Shown in pieces: positions 43,491-51,161 of a DNA stretch of 64,000 bases. Under the pieces are notes generated by a model that was not told the DNA's origin, did no database searches, and saw nothing but the letters and a program-made list of their open reading frames with translations. The stretch spans positions 1-64,000 of the forward strand of contig JACCWM010000122.1 of NCBI GenBank assembly GCA_013697635.1, in the 5' to 3' direction. Source of the DNA: Lujinxingiaceae bacterium. GTDB lineage: Bacteria; Myxococcota_A; Bradymonadia; Bradymonadales; Bradymonadaceae. The first letter of the stretch is position 1, and every line of letters begins with the position of its first letter. The translations under genes were made by a program, and so were the position numbers.

Positions 43491-44334
43491 GCGCCGCCAA
43501 AAAGGCCTCTTGCCATGCGACGGGGAAGTTGACGCGCCCGCAGATGCCGGGTAGCTCCTCGAGCGGGGCCTCGGTGCCGTGAAAATCGCTGCTCGCGGTC
43601 TTGAGCAGGCCGAAGCGGTCGCAGCGCGCGATCAGACGCGCCTCGTCGAGCAGCTCGTGGGCGGGGTGGCGCACCTCGAGGCCCTCCAAGCCGCGCTCGA
43701 CCCAGCCAGCGAGCTGGCCGCCGATGTCGTAGCGCGCCGGGTGGGCCAAGATGACGATGCCGCCGGCATCGTGGAGCAGATCGATGGCGTCGTCGACGCC
43801 AATCCAGTCCATGCCGACGTAAGCCGGGCGGCCGTCGGCCAGGTAGAGATCGAAGGCCTGTTGAACGCTGTCCACATAGCCGCGCGCGTGCATGGCGCGC
43901 GCGATGTGGGGCCGGCCCAGATTGCCGCGCTCCGAAAAGGAGGTAACCTCCTCGGGGTGGATCTCAAAGCCCAGCTCGCAGATGCGACGGCGCATGGCTT
44001 CCATGCGATCGGCGCGAGCGGCGTTCATATGCTCGCTGTAGGCGATCATGGCACGGTGGTTGGGGTCAAATCCGTAGCCCAGCACGTGAATCGATTGGCC
44101 GCGCGACTTCGCGCTGATTTCGATCCCGCTGATAAAGCGAATGCCGCGCTCTTTTGCAGCCGCGGCGGCCTCTATGCACCCCTCGCTGGTGTCGTGATCG
44201 GTGAGCGCCCATAGGCCCACCCCGCAGCGTTGCATGAGTTCGGCCAGGCGTTGGGGGGACAGAGCGCCGTCGCTGACGGTGGAGTGAGTGTGGATCTCAG
44301 CGATGAGATTGGGCGTCTGAGTGTTCTTCGACAT
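43480..44334 (-). CDS. PHP-domain phosphoesterase (RNase AM/YciV-like)
   Basis: 284 residues, cytosolic. PHP metal motifs: EIHTHSTVSDG, LTDHDTSEG, GIEIS, LAHPARYD and SSDFHG. The family includes E. coli RNase AM (YciV), which removes 3'-phosphate or trims 5' ends of RNA, and related nucleotide phosphatases. The start at 44334 has AAGGAG 7 bases upstream. It overlaps the 3' end of the upstream membrane-protein gene by 38 bases, so the pair is translationally linked. Confidence 0.88.
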   Translation of the reverse strand: MSKNTQTPNLIAEIHTHSTVSDGALSPQRLAELMQRCGVGLWALTDHDTSEGCIEAAAAAKERGIRFISGIEISAKSRGQSIHVLGYGFDPNHRAMIAYSEHMNAARADRMEAMRRRICELGFEIHPEEVTSFSERGNLGRPHIARAMHARGYVDSVQQAFDLYLADGRPAYVGMDWIGVDDAIDLLHDAGGIVILAHPARYDIGGQLAGWVERGLEGLEVRHPAHELLDEARLIARCDRFGLLKTASSDFHGTEAPLEELPGICGRVNFPVAWQEAFLAALRY

Positions 44335-45553
44335 GCAAGGGCTCCTTGAGAGAGACGTCTTCCACCGGGTCGCGCAAACTGGCGTCGACAGGATCTATGA
44401 GGTGAGTGGTCTCAACAAGGTGATCATCATCGGCTACTTCGTCAAGGGCGCGCTCAGATTCGAGCTCGATGCCCAGCGACTCCGCCGAGAGGTCCTTCCA
44501 GCGAATATCGTCGCTGAGCATTTGCAGACTCTCCAGCGCGTCCTGTAGGCCGACATGGTCGGGCCCAATCGAGCTGTTCTGGATCAGCACCACGTGCAGG
44601 CGCTCGAGCGCGGTCATGCAGCGTTGCTGGCGTGCCTCGAGGCGCGCGCAGGCCACGTCGATGCGCTTTCTGGCGCTGAGTTGGTCAGCGAGCTCTTCTC
44701 GCGCGGCGCGAAGCTCACGCTTGACGGTGGCATCTTCGGCGTCGGCGATGCGTTTGTCGAGCTGTTCGATGCGCTTGTCCAGCGCAACGCGCGCGGTGTG
44801 CGCCATGGCCCGGCGAAGCTCGTCGGTGCGCCTTGCCAGCGCCACGAGGCTGCGCGAGGTCTCCGTGGCGATGTTGCGCGCGTGCTCTGCGACATCGCGC
44901 TGATCGGCGCGCTCGAGCTCACGCAGAATGTGGCCGTAGACCAGCGAGGCCGATTCGAGCAGCGGGCGCTCGAGCGCGCCGACGTCGCGAATCGCGTCCT
45001 GAAACTCCTCGTCGACCAGGTCGCGCTCAAAGCGCATGTGCTTGAGGCCGGTGGCCACGCACAAAAACAAACCCCACAGCCCGCCGGTGATCGCGTCACC
45101 GATCACCGGACCATTGAAGGCGCCCAAAAATCCGACGTTGAACAAGGTCTCGCTGGTGAAGACGGCCGCGCCCATGGCCAGCCCATAAAATCCCCAGAGC
45201 ATGGCGCGCTCGACCAGATTGGCCCCGTAGCCAAGGCTCATCGCCATGCCGATCAACAGGCCGCCGGCAGCGGCTGCGCCCAGCAGCGAGAAGGGCACGA
45301 GCAGCGCCCAGGTGATGCCGCCGAGCAGCGCGAGCACCAGGCGCAACGTCGAGGTCTCGCTCTTGGAGTCGCTCAGATTGGCAAAAAGGCCGATGATTGC
45401 GCCAAAGGCCAGCACCATCAACTGAGGGATCGCCTGGCCGGCGATGATATTGAGGCCGCTGGTGACGATGCCGGCCGTGACTCCGCCGGCGATGAGCACA
45501 AACAGTTCTCGTGAGAGGGCACGTTCGTCTGCGATGCTTGCGTTCAAACTCAT
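44297..45553 (-). CDS. Membrane protein with cytosolic coiled coil
   Basis: 418 residues. The first 170 contain about five hydrophobic segments (LFVLIAGGVTAGIVTSGLNI, LMVLAFGAIIGLFANL, LLGAAAAGGLLIGMAMSLG and others). Residues about 195-330 are a charged coiled coil (RELERADQRDVAEHARNIAT, then RVALDKRIEQLDKRIADAED). The C-terminus is acidic. No family recognised. It lies between a VWA protein gene and the PHP gene, all on the minus strand, so one operon is likely. Confidence 0.78.
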   Translation of the reverse strand: MSLNASIADERALSRELFVLIAGGVTAGIVTSGLNIIAGQAIPQLMVLAFGAIIGLFANLSDSKSETSTLRLVLALLGGITWALLVPFSLLGAAAAGGLLIGMAMSLGYGANLVERAMLWGFYGLAMGAAVFTSETLFNVGFLGAFNGPVIGDAITGGLWGLFLCVATGLKHMRFERDLVDEEFQDAIRDVGALERPLLESASLVYGHILRELERADQRDVAEHARNIATETSRSLVALARRTDELRRAMAHTARVALDKRIEQLDKRIADAEDATVKRELRAAREELADQLSARKRIDVACARLEARQQRCMTALERLHVVLIQNSSIGPDHVGLQDALESLQMLSDDIRWKDLSAESLGIELESERALDEVADDDHLVETTHLIDPVDASLRDPVEDVSLKEPLHVEEHSDAQSHR

Positions 45554-45640
45554 GGCGCGTCTTCCAGGGAAAAGGGGCCTCCTCAGTCGGGTTTGTACGG
45601 CTGAGGAGGCGATGGGACTCGTTGGCGAGTGAGCGGCTGC

Positions 45641-47098
45641 TTAAAACGATTCCAGGGAGTCGAGCTGGATGTTGCGGCTCTTCTCTTTGCTCTCCATGAC
45701 GGCCTTTCGCCCGGCCGGCGCCGAGGCCGGTGCTTGCTCAATCACCTGCGAGTTGGCATTCATGAACTTTTCGGCCTTTTCGAAGCGCGCTTCGGGCAGC
45801 GCGAAGCGCTTTTGAGCGCCGCGGGTGGACTCGACCTGCTTGGAGATCACCTCCTGGGCGCGCGCAGCGTTGCCCATCTGGTAGTAATCCATGGCCTCGT
45901 TCATGCTCGAGGCGATCTCGACGTCTTGGACGCGGGCGATCACGTCGGTGTTGACCATCGTCTCGGCCTTGCGTGCATCGGAGGTGACCACGGCGCTCAC
46001 GGCGGTGCGCTGAGTGACGGCGCGGTCCGCGAGCAAATCGTCGTAGCTCAGTTGCACGTCGAGCACGGGCTGGCTTCCGGTTTGTGCGGCCTGGGTGCGA
46101 AGCTTCATCAGGATATTCTTGTTCTGGCCGGCGGCGAACTCGGCCAGGCTGATGTGCAGGCGGCTGCCGTTTTGTTGAAAGGGAAAGCCGTAGACCTTCT
46201 CGACTTCGACACCAGGTGCTACGTCGATGCTCACCGTCGCGCCGCGCGCCACGGTGCGGTCGAGGCCTTGAAACTCGCGCTCGAAGATGCCGGCGATCAC
46301 GTAGTGGTTGGCGATGAAATAGTAGTTGCCCGCGCCGGCATCGGCCATGGCAGCCATCAAGTCTTCATTGTAGTCGAGCCCGAAACCCATTGTGGTCAGC
46401 GAGATACCCTGAGCCTGGTAGCTGCTCGCCAGGCCGACGAGATCACGGGTGTCGGTCATGCCAACGTTGGGAATGCCGTCGGTGAGCAGGATGACACGAT
46501 CGATGGTCTGGGCGGTCTTCCAGCGGCGCACCTCGGCAAAGCCCGCGATGTAGCCGTCGCTGATATTGGTCGCGCCGCCGTCTTGGATGCGCGCGATGGC
46601 GTTCTTCATCTCCTGGCGACGGGCCAGGGTGATCGGGCTGGAGGGAAAATCGACGCTGACGTCACGGCTGAAACTGACAATGGCCAATCGGTCACCGTCG
46701 CGAAGCTGATCGACGAACTGCATGGCCGCCTGGCGCGCATACTCCATGGGCGCACCGTGCATCGAGCCGGAGCGGTCGATCACCAGGGCCACGTTGAGCG
46801 GTAGACGCTTGCCACCGTGTGTGTCCACCGCCGTAATATCGATCGCGGCAAAGGACTCACTGCGCGCGCCCTGGGCCATGTATCCGTGGGAGAGCGAGCT
46901 CTTGAGGGTGAGCGTGCCCGCCGAGAGCGCTTCGGGCTGAGGGGTGGCATCGTGAGTAAAGATCGGCGGCGTGCTGACCGCGCCGGTATCGCTCGGCGGC
47001 GTCTGCTCGGGGCCGTGGGTTGCTTGCTGGTGGCTGTAGTAAAAGGCTGCACACAACAGAAGAACAACGACGACGATGATTGGACCGAGATGTTTCAT
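45641..47098 (-). CDS. VWA-domain protein
   Basis: 485 residues. The N-terminal helix IIVVVVLLLCAAFYYSH is a signal anchor. After a short linker, residues about 100-265 form a von Willebrand factor A domain with the metal-site motif DRSGSMHGAPM, then DGGATNISDGYIAG and LLTDGIPNVGMTD. The rest is a beta domain plus a helical C-terminus (MNEAMDYYQMGNAARAQEVI). VWA domains bind protein ligands through a metal ion. Located at the head of a minus-strand operon. Confidence 0.88.
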   Translation of the reverse strand: MKHLGPIIVVVVLLLCAAFYYSHQQATHGPEQTPPSDTGAVSTPPIFTHDATPQPEALSAGTLTLKSSLSHGYMAQGARSESFAAIDITAVDTHGGKRLPLNVALVIDRSGSMHGAPMEYARQAAMQFVDQLRDGDRLAIVSFSRDVSVDFPSSPITLARRQEMKNAIARIQDGGATNISDGYIAGFAEVRRWKTAQTIDRVILLTDGIPNVGMTDTRDLVGLASSYQAQGISLTTMGFGLDYNEDLMAAMADAGAGNYYFIANHYVIAGIFEREFQGLDRTVARGATVSIDVAPGVEVEKVYGFPFQQNGSRLHISLAEFAAGQNKNILMKLRTQAAQTGSQPVLDVQLSYDDLLADRAVTQRTAVSAVVTSDARKAETMVNTDVIARVQDVEIASSMNEAMDYYQMGNAARAQEVISKQVESTRGAQKRFALPEARFEKAEKFMNANSQVIEQAPASAPAGRKAVMESKEKSRNIQLDSLESF

Positions 47099-47405
47099 GG
47101 CTCAAGCTCCTGATTGCATGCAGACAAGCTGTGGTGGTTTGCGAGGACGAACTCTCCAACTGATCACTACCAACGAGGCCGAGTCCGCATGGATCTAAAA
47201 AAACAGGAAACGTTTTTCGTCGTCGTCGCGCACAGCCCAAACGCCGGGCGCGACGCAGATACCCAGGGAAAGGTGTGACGCTCGTCTGGCACTGGTGTAT
47301 ACTTGGCGCGGCAAGCCACCCTGGGAATGGATTATCGTTCAAAGGTGCTTCTTGTGGATGTCGATGAGAGCGCAACTCGTGCCCTCACATTTGTTGAATT
47401 GAGTC
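47099..47405. other. Divergent intergenic region
   Basis: 307 bases between the VWA gene (minus) and the PpiC-type gene (plus). No gene seen. A plausible plus-strand promoter lies at 47275..47303. The minus-strand promoter was not identified. Confidence 0.5.
47275..47303 (+). promoter_or_regulatory. Possible promoter for the PpiC-type gene
   Basis: GTGACG, a 17-base spacer and TATACT. The -10 box is a five-of-six match and the -35 a four-of-six match. Transcript start would be near 47310. Confidence 0.45.
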
Positions 47406-47414
47406 TTGCCATTA

Positions 47415-48479
47415 ATGGTCAATCCTAGCCCACAAACCCTGCTCCATGCACTCGGTATCTTTGCCAGCCTCTTCGCCGCCCTTTTGGGCTGTCAGCAGCG
47501 CGGCGAGGAGAGCGTAGAGCCGGCCAAAGCCGTCGAGGCACGCGAAGCCGTCACCTCGGCGGCCGTGCAAGCGCCGCGCGGCGTGGCCGTCTGGGTCAAC
47601 GATGCGCCCATCCACGAGGCCGACATCGATCGGCGCCTCGATCATCTGCAGCGCCTCTACCGCCACACCAAGCGGCCCTTTGACGTCTCCGTGCGCGAGA
47701 AAAAGCGCGCGCACGTCATCGATGGCCTGATCGACAAAGAGCTGCTTCGCCAGCATGTGCAAAAACACGAGGTTACGATCCCCGATGAGGACGTCGACGC
47801 GGAGTTTCGCCGCCGCGTCGATACGGTCTTTGGCAACCTCGACGCGCTCAACCGCTATCTGGCCGACCAGGACACGAGCATCCAGGAGTTTCGCTCGCGC
47901 CTTCGCCACGAGCTCGCCGTCAACATCATCTTGGAGGCCGAAGCCGCCGGCCAGGCCACGACCGAGGCCGAGATCCGCGAGCTCTACGAGCGCATCGCCA
48001 ATCGCCGGCCGGCGCGCGAGCGCGTCGAGGCCTCGGTGATCCTTGTGCGCGTGCCGCCGGGCAGCAGCGAGGTGATTCGAAAGCGCATCATGCAAGCCAC
48101 CGAGAAGGCCGTGGCCACGGCCAAAGATCGCGAGCAGTTCGCCGCGCTCGCTGGCAAGATGAGCCAGGGCCCAACCGCTCGCGAGGGTGGCTACGTGGGT
48201 TGGATCGAGCGCAACACCTTGAGTCCTGCCGCTGATCTGGTCATCTTTGGCACCACGGCCGGCAAGCCCAGCGCACCCGTGGCCACGGCGGTGGGCTTCG
48301 AGGTGTTCTGGGTCCACCAGAAGCGCGCCGCCGGCATGCGCCACTTCGACGAGGTCGAGCATGTGCTGCGCGAGCGCGCCGCCCAGGGACGCGTCGACGA
48401 GAATCGCCGCCGCCTGGTCGGCGAGCTGCGCGAGCAGGCCTCGATTCGCTACGCCTCGATCGTCTCCGAGAAGAGATAG
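47415..48479 (+). CDS. SurA/PpiC-type peptidyl-prolyl isomerase lipoprotein
   Basis: 354 residues from ATG 47415 (a TTG at 47406 is possible). Lipobox in LFAALLGCQQ. A SurA-N-like helical chaperone region follows: VNDAPIHEADIDRRLDHL, then EKKRAHVIDGLIDKELLRQH. Residues about 215-310 are a parvulin rotamase domain (EASVILVRVPPGSSEV and EGGYVGWIERNTL). Such proteins help outer-membrane or secreted proteins fold. The matrixin-like protease gene starts 4 bases after its stop, so the isomerase may assist that protease. Confidence 0.88.
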   Translation: MVNPSPQTLLHALGIFASLFAALLGCQQRGEESVEPAKAVEAREAVTSAAVQAPRGVAVWVNDAPIHEADIDRRLDHLQRLYRHTKRPFDVSVREKKRAHVIDGLIDKELLRQHVQKHEVTIPDEDVDAEFRRRVDTVFGNLDALNRYLADQDTSIQEFRSRLRHELAVNIILEAEAAGQATTEAEIRELYERIANRRPARERVEASVILVRVPPGSSEVIRKRIMQATEKAVATAKDREQFAALAGKMSQGPTAREGGYVGWIERNTLSPAADLVIFGTTAGKPSAPVATAVGFEVFWVHQKRAAGMRHFDEVEHVLRERAAQGRVDENRRRLVGELREQASIRYASIVSEKR

Positions 48480-48483
48480 CGCC

Positions 48484-49596
48484 ATGCAAAGAGCGGGCAG
48501 CATCGTGGGTTCCAGGCTCGCCGTCTCCCTGTTCGCATCCGGCCTGTTTTTGGCCGGCCTGCTCGCGAGTAGGCCGGCGGCAAGCGAGCTGCACGACGGG
48601 CCCGGCCCTGCGCCCTCCTCTTACACGCACCTGGCCTGGGAGCACTGGGATCCGCACGGCCTCGACGCCGCGCGCTTTCCGCTTCAGGTGGTCTTCGTCG
48701 GCGCACCGCCCGATAGCCTGAGCGAGGCCGAGGTTGTCGCAGCCTTGAGCGCATCGATCGAGGCGTGGAACGATGTCGCATGCTCCTATGCGGCGCTCCA
48801 TTATGCCGGCCGACGCGAGCGTCTCGATACGATCGGCGAGGGCGAGATCTCGGTGTTTTTTGCCGACGCGTCGCTGTGGTCGTCGTGGCCCAAGCCGCCG
48901 ATCGCCTCGGCCCACCTGGGCACCCACATCGCGCTCAACGGCGAAACCTTTGACTGGCAATCCTCGCCGCAGCCCTACTACAAGTTTCACGAACGCGATG
49001 CCGGCCTGAAGTCGCGCATCGACCTACAAAGCGCGCTCACCCATGAGCTCGGCCACGTCTTGGGCCTGGAGCACACCCTCGACGACAACACGGCGACCAT
49101 GGTCGCATCGTATCTGCGAGACGGCGGCCAGTCGCGCCTTGCGGCCGACGACAAGTTCGGGCTTTGCCATCTGTATCCAAGCACTCCCTCGATCGACGAG
49201 TGCCAGCGCGACGCCCAGTGTGGCGACGGTGGGCGCTGCGTGAGCGACGAGACCTTTCGCGTTTGCCAGAAGCCCCAGGGACGCGTTGGCGATCACTGCG
49301 CGCTCGATCTGCTGCACTGCCCTGGCACCTGCCTGATGAGCTCGTCGGCCACCGGCACCGGCTACTGCACGACCCCGTGCAGCGAGCAGTCCCAGTGCCC
49401 GAGTTACTTCGGCTGCGAGGTGGCCGGCGAAAAGAGTTTGTGCAAGCTGACGGGTGTGGGTTTTGAGCAGCCTTCGCGCGGTTGTGCGGTGGCCGTGGCG
49501 CGCCCTGCTAGCCTGAGCCTGGGCGGCGGCGTGCTCGCTTTGGGGCTCGCGGCGGCCTTGCTCGTTGTCCGACGCCGGCGCCGGCTCAATTGGTAA
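48484..49596 (+). CDS. Matrixin-like metalloprotease with MYXO-CTERM-like tail
   Basis: 370 residues from ATG 48484. Signal peptide AVSLFASGLFLAGLLASRPAAS. The zinc-protease motif HELGHVLGLEH (H-E-x-x-H-x-x-G-x-x-H) lies in the middle with HLYP after it, as in matrixin/M10-type enzymes. A Cys-rich region follows (CQRDAQCGDGGRC, CPGTCLMSS, CEVAGEKSLC). The C-terminus has a Cys, a hydrophobic helix (LGGGVLALGLAAALLVV) and RRRRRLNW, the layout of MYXO-CTERM sorting signals. It overlaps the convergent gene by 11 bases. Confidence 0.88.
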   Translation: MQRAGSIVGSRLAVSLFASGLFLAGLLASRPAASELHDGPGPAPSSYTHLAWEHWDPHGLDAARFPLQVVFVGAPPDSLSEAEVVAALSASIEAWNDVACSYAALHYAGRRERLDTIGEGEISVFFADASLWSSWPKPPIASAHLGTHIALNGETFDWQSSPQPYYKFHERDAGLKSRIDLQSALTHELGHVLGLEHTLDDNTATMVASYLRDGGQSRLAADDKFGLCHLYPSTPSIDECQRDAQCGDGGRCVSDETFRVCQKPQGRVGDHCALDLLHCPGTCLMSSSATGTGYCTTPCSEQSQCPSYFGCEVAGEKSLCKLTGVGFEQPSRGCAVAVARPASLSLGGGVLALGLAAALLVVRRRRRLNW

Positions 49597-50191
49597 ATTG
49601 CACGCCGCTCAACATCCGCTCAAAGCTTCGATAGTAGGCATCGCGCCGGCGCGTGGGAAAAAAGCCCGTGAAGATCCAGGCCTCGCCATTGCGATAGTGT
49701 TGCCAGACGACCAGATGGTATTCGCGCCCGCTCGAGATCACCTGGTACTCGATCTCGTCGCCGCTGAGCTCGCCGTAGACCGTCGCTGGCCGGCGCGCGA
49801 TCTGGGTAAAACCTGTGCGCCTCAGATTGTTGTGAAAGGCCGAGTAGAAGTGCTCGACTTGTTTGGGGCCCAGCTTGCGGCTGACGCGCACCTCGATCTG
49901 GGCCTGACCGTCACCGGCTGCCCGAAAGAGCGCGATCGCCCCTTGCGGCGCCTGCCCGAGCAGCCAGCCGCCCGGCCTGGGTATGCGAACGCCGTATTGC
50001 TCGTTGACGACCACCTGGTTGTCCGCGGTTTGAGTCGCCTGTGTGCCTGTCGGCGTGCCCGACCACGTACCCGGCTGCTCGGCCTCCTCGATAGGCTCAA
50101 AGACGATCGGGGCTTGCGCCGCGGCCGGAGGTGCAACCAGCACCAGAGCCAGCAGCGTGCTGGCTAGCAGTATTGTGGAGTTCAAGCGCAT
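49586..50191 (-). CDS. Secreted protein, paralogue of the next gene
   Basis: 201 residues from ATG 50191, giving the signal peptide TILLASTLLALVLVAPPAAA; the longer frame is rejected. The mature domain begins NEQYGVRIPRPGGWLLGQ and continues with IEVRVSRKLGPKQVEHFYSA and AWIFTGFFP. This matches the PsbP/DUF1795-like layout of secreted 150-residue domains. The same domain is found in the product of 50363..50863. Function unknown. Confidence 0.75.
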   Translation of the reverse strand: MRLNSTILLASTLLALVLVAPPAAAQAPIVFEPIEEAEQPGTWSGTPTGTQATQTADNQVVVNEQYGVRIPRPGGWLLGQAPQGAIALFRAAGDGQAQIEVRVSRKLGPKQVEHFYSAFHNNLRRTGFTQIARRPATVYGELSGDEIEYQVISSGREYHLVVWQHYRNGEAWIFTGFFPTRRRDAYYRSFERMLSGVQFTN

Positions 50192-50362
50192 GGCGCAATC
50201 CGCGGGTGGCAGCACTTGTAGGCAAGCGCCAGGTGCAATCTTTGACACGCTGCTCGGGCGGTCCAACGCCAAAAACGACTCGGCCCACAAGCCTGAGGGG
50301 TTCAGGGTGCGGGCCGGGGATGCAACCAAGCAGCGTTTAAGAGCGCGAAGCCCACAAGGGCT

Positions 50363-50863
50363 TTAGCCCTTGAACTTCATGTTCTTGACCACCGACTTGA
50401 AGTCTTCGACGTACTTCTCTTTTTCGACGTCTTGCATGTAGCCGACGACGAGCCACGCGGTGCTCTCACGCAAAAACTGGAAGATCACCACTTCGAGGGT
50501 GACACCGGAATGCGTGAACTTGTAGGTCGTCTCCGTGCCCTTTTGCGAGCCGATCGTGGCCTCTTCCTGCTTGACCTGCTCGAAGTTCGACTCGGTCAAG
50601 GTCTTGTGGAAGGTGCTGAAGAAGACGTCCGAGACGTCCTGGGCCATGAGCTTGGTGCCGACGACCTCGATCTGGCTCTGCGAGCCGCGATGCTTGAAGT
50701 TGGCGACGGCCTTCTCGTTACCCTGGGTAACTTCCCACTTCGCCGGGGGCGTAATCGTGACACCGAATTCTTCGTTGTCGATCGGCTTGGCATCCTGGGC
50801 GACGGCGACCGACGACATCGCAAGCGTAAGCAGTAAAGCAAATACGAAGCGAGCGATTCTCAT
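50363..50863 (-). CDS. Secreted PsbP/DUF1795-like protein
   Basis: 166 residues. Signal peptide MRIARFVFALLLTLAMSSVA. Mature domain: NEEFGVTITPPAKWEVTQGN, then SQSQIEVVGTKLMAQDVSDV, VFFSTFHKTLTESNFEQV and STAWLVVGYMQD. It aligns along its whole length with the neighbouring 49586..50191 product (N-E-x-[FY]-G-V-x-I-x-x-P-x-x-W, IEV, AW). The ribosome site TTAGGAG is strong. Possibly periplasmic; function unknown. Confidence 0.8.
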   Translation of the reverse strand: MRIARFVFALLLTLAMSSVAVAQDAKPIDNEEFGVTITPPAKWEVTQGNEKAVANFKHRGSQSQIEVVGTKLMAQDVSDVFFSTFHKTLTESNFEQVKQEEATIGSQKGTETTYKFTHSGVTLEVVIFQFLRESTAWLVVGYMQDVEKEKYVEDFKSVVKNMKFKG

Positions 50864-51083
50864 GCTGTATCTCCTAAAATTTGACGCTGACAGACGTTTC
50901 TGTGCAAATCTCCACCATCAAGCCATGGTTTTATAACAGCCTCGGATCAGAATGGCAACTTAGACGTCTTGATGTGGACCTAAAGGTGTGTTTGGAGGTG
51001 GCGAGGCTGGTGGGAATGGGGGTGGAGGGGGTGTTTTGAGGAGGGCGGCGCCTTGAAAGGCCGCCTGCCTTGAGGCCAGTGCT

Positions 51084-51112
51084 TTGCAACAAAGCGCCGA
51101 GAGTGCTAAACA
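51084..51112 (+). promoter_or_regulatory. Promoter candidate for the MscS gene
   Basis: TTGCAA, a 17-base spacer and TAAACA. The transcript would start near 51119, after the longer open frame's ATG at 51084, which supports the ATG at 51162 as the true start. Confidence 0.5.
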
Positions 51113-51161
51113 AGCAAGCCTGCGCCAGCTTCGCCTGGCCCCCGTTTTTGCCAAGGTTTGC

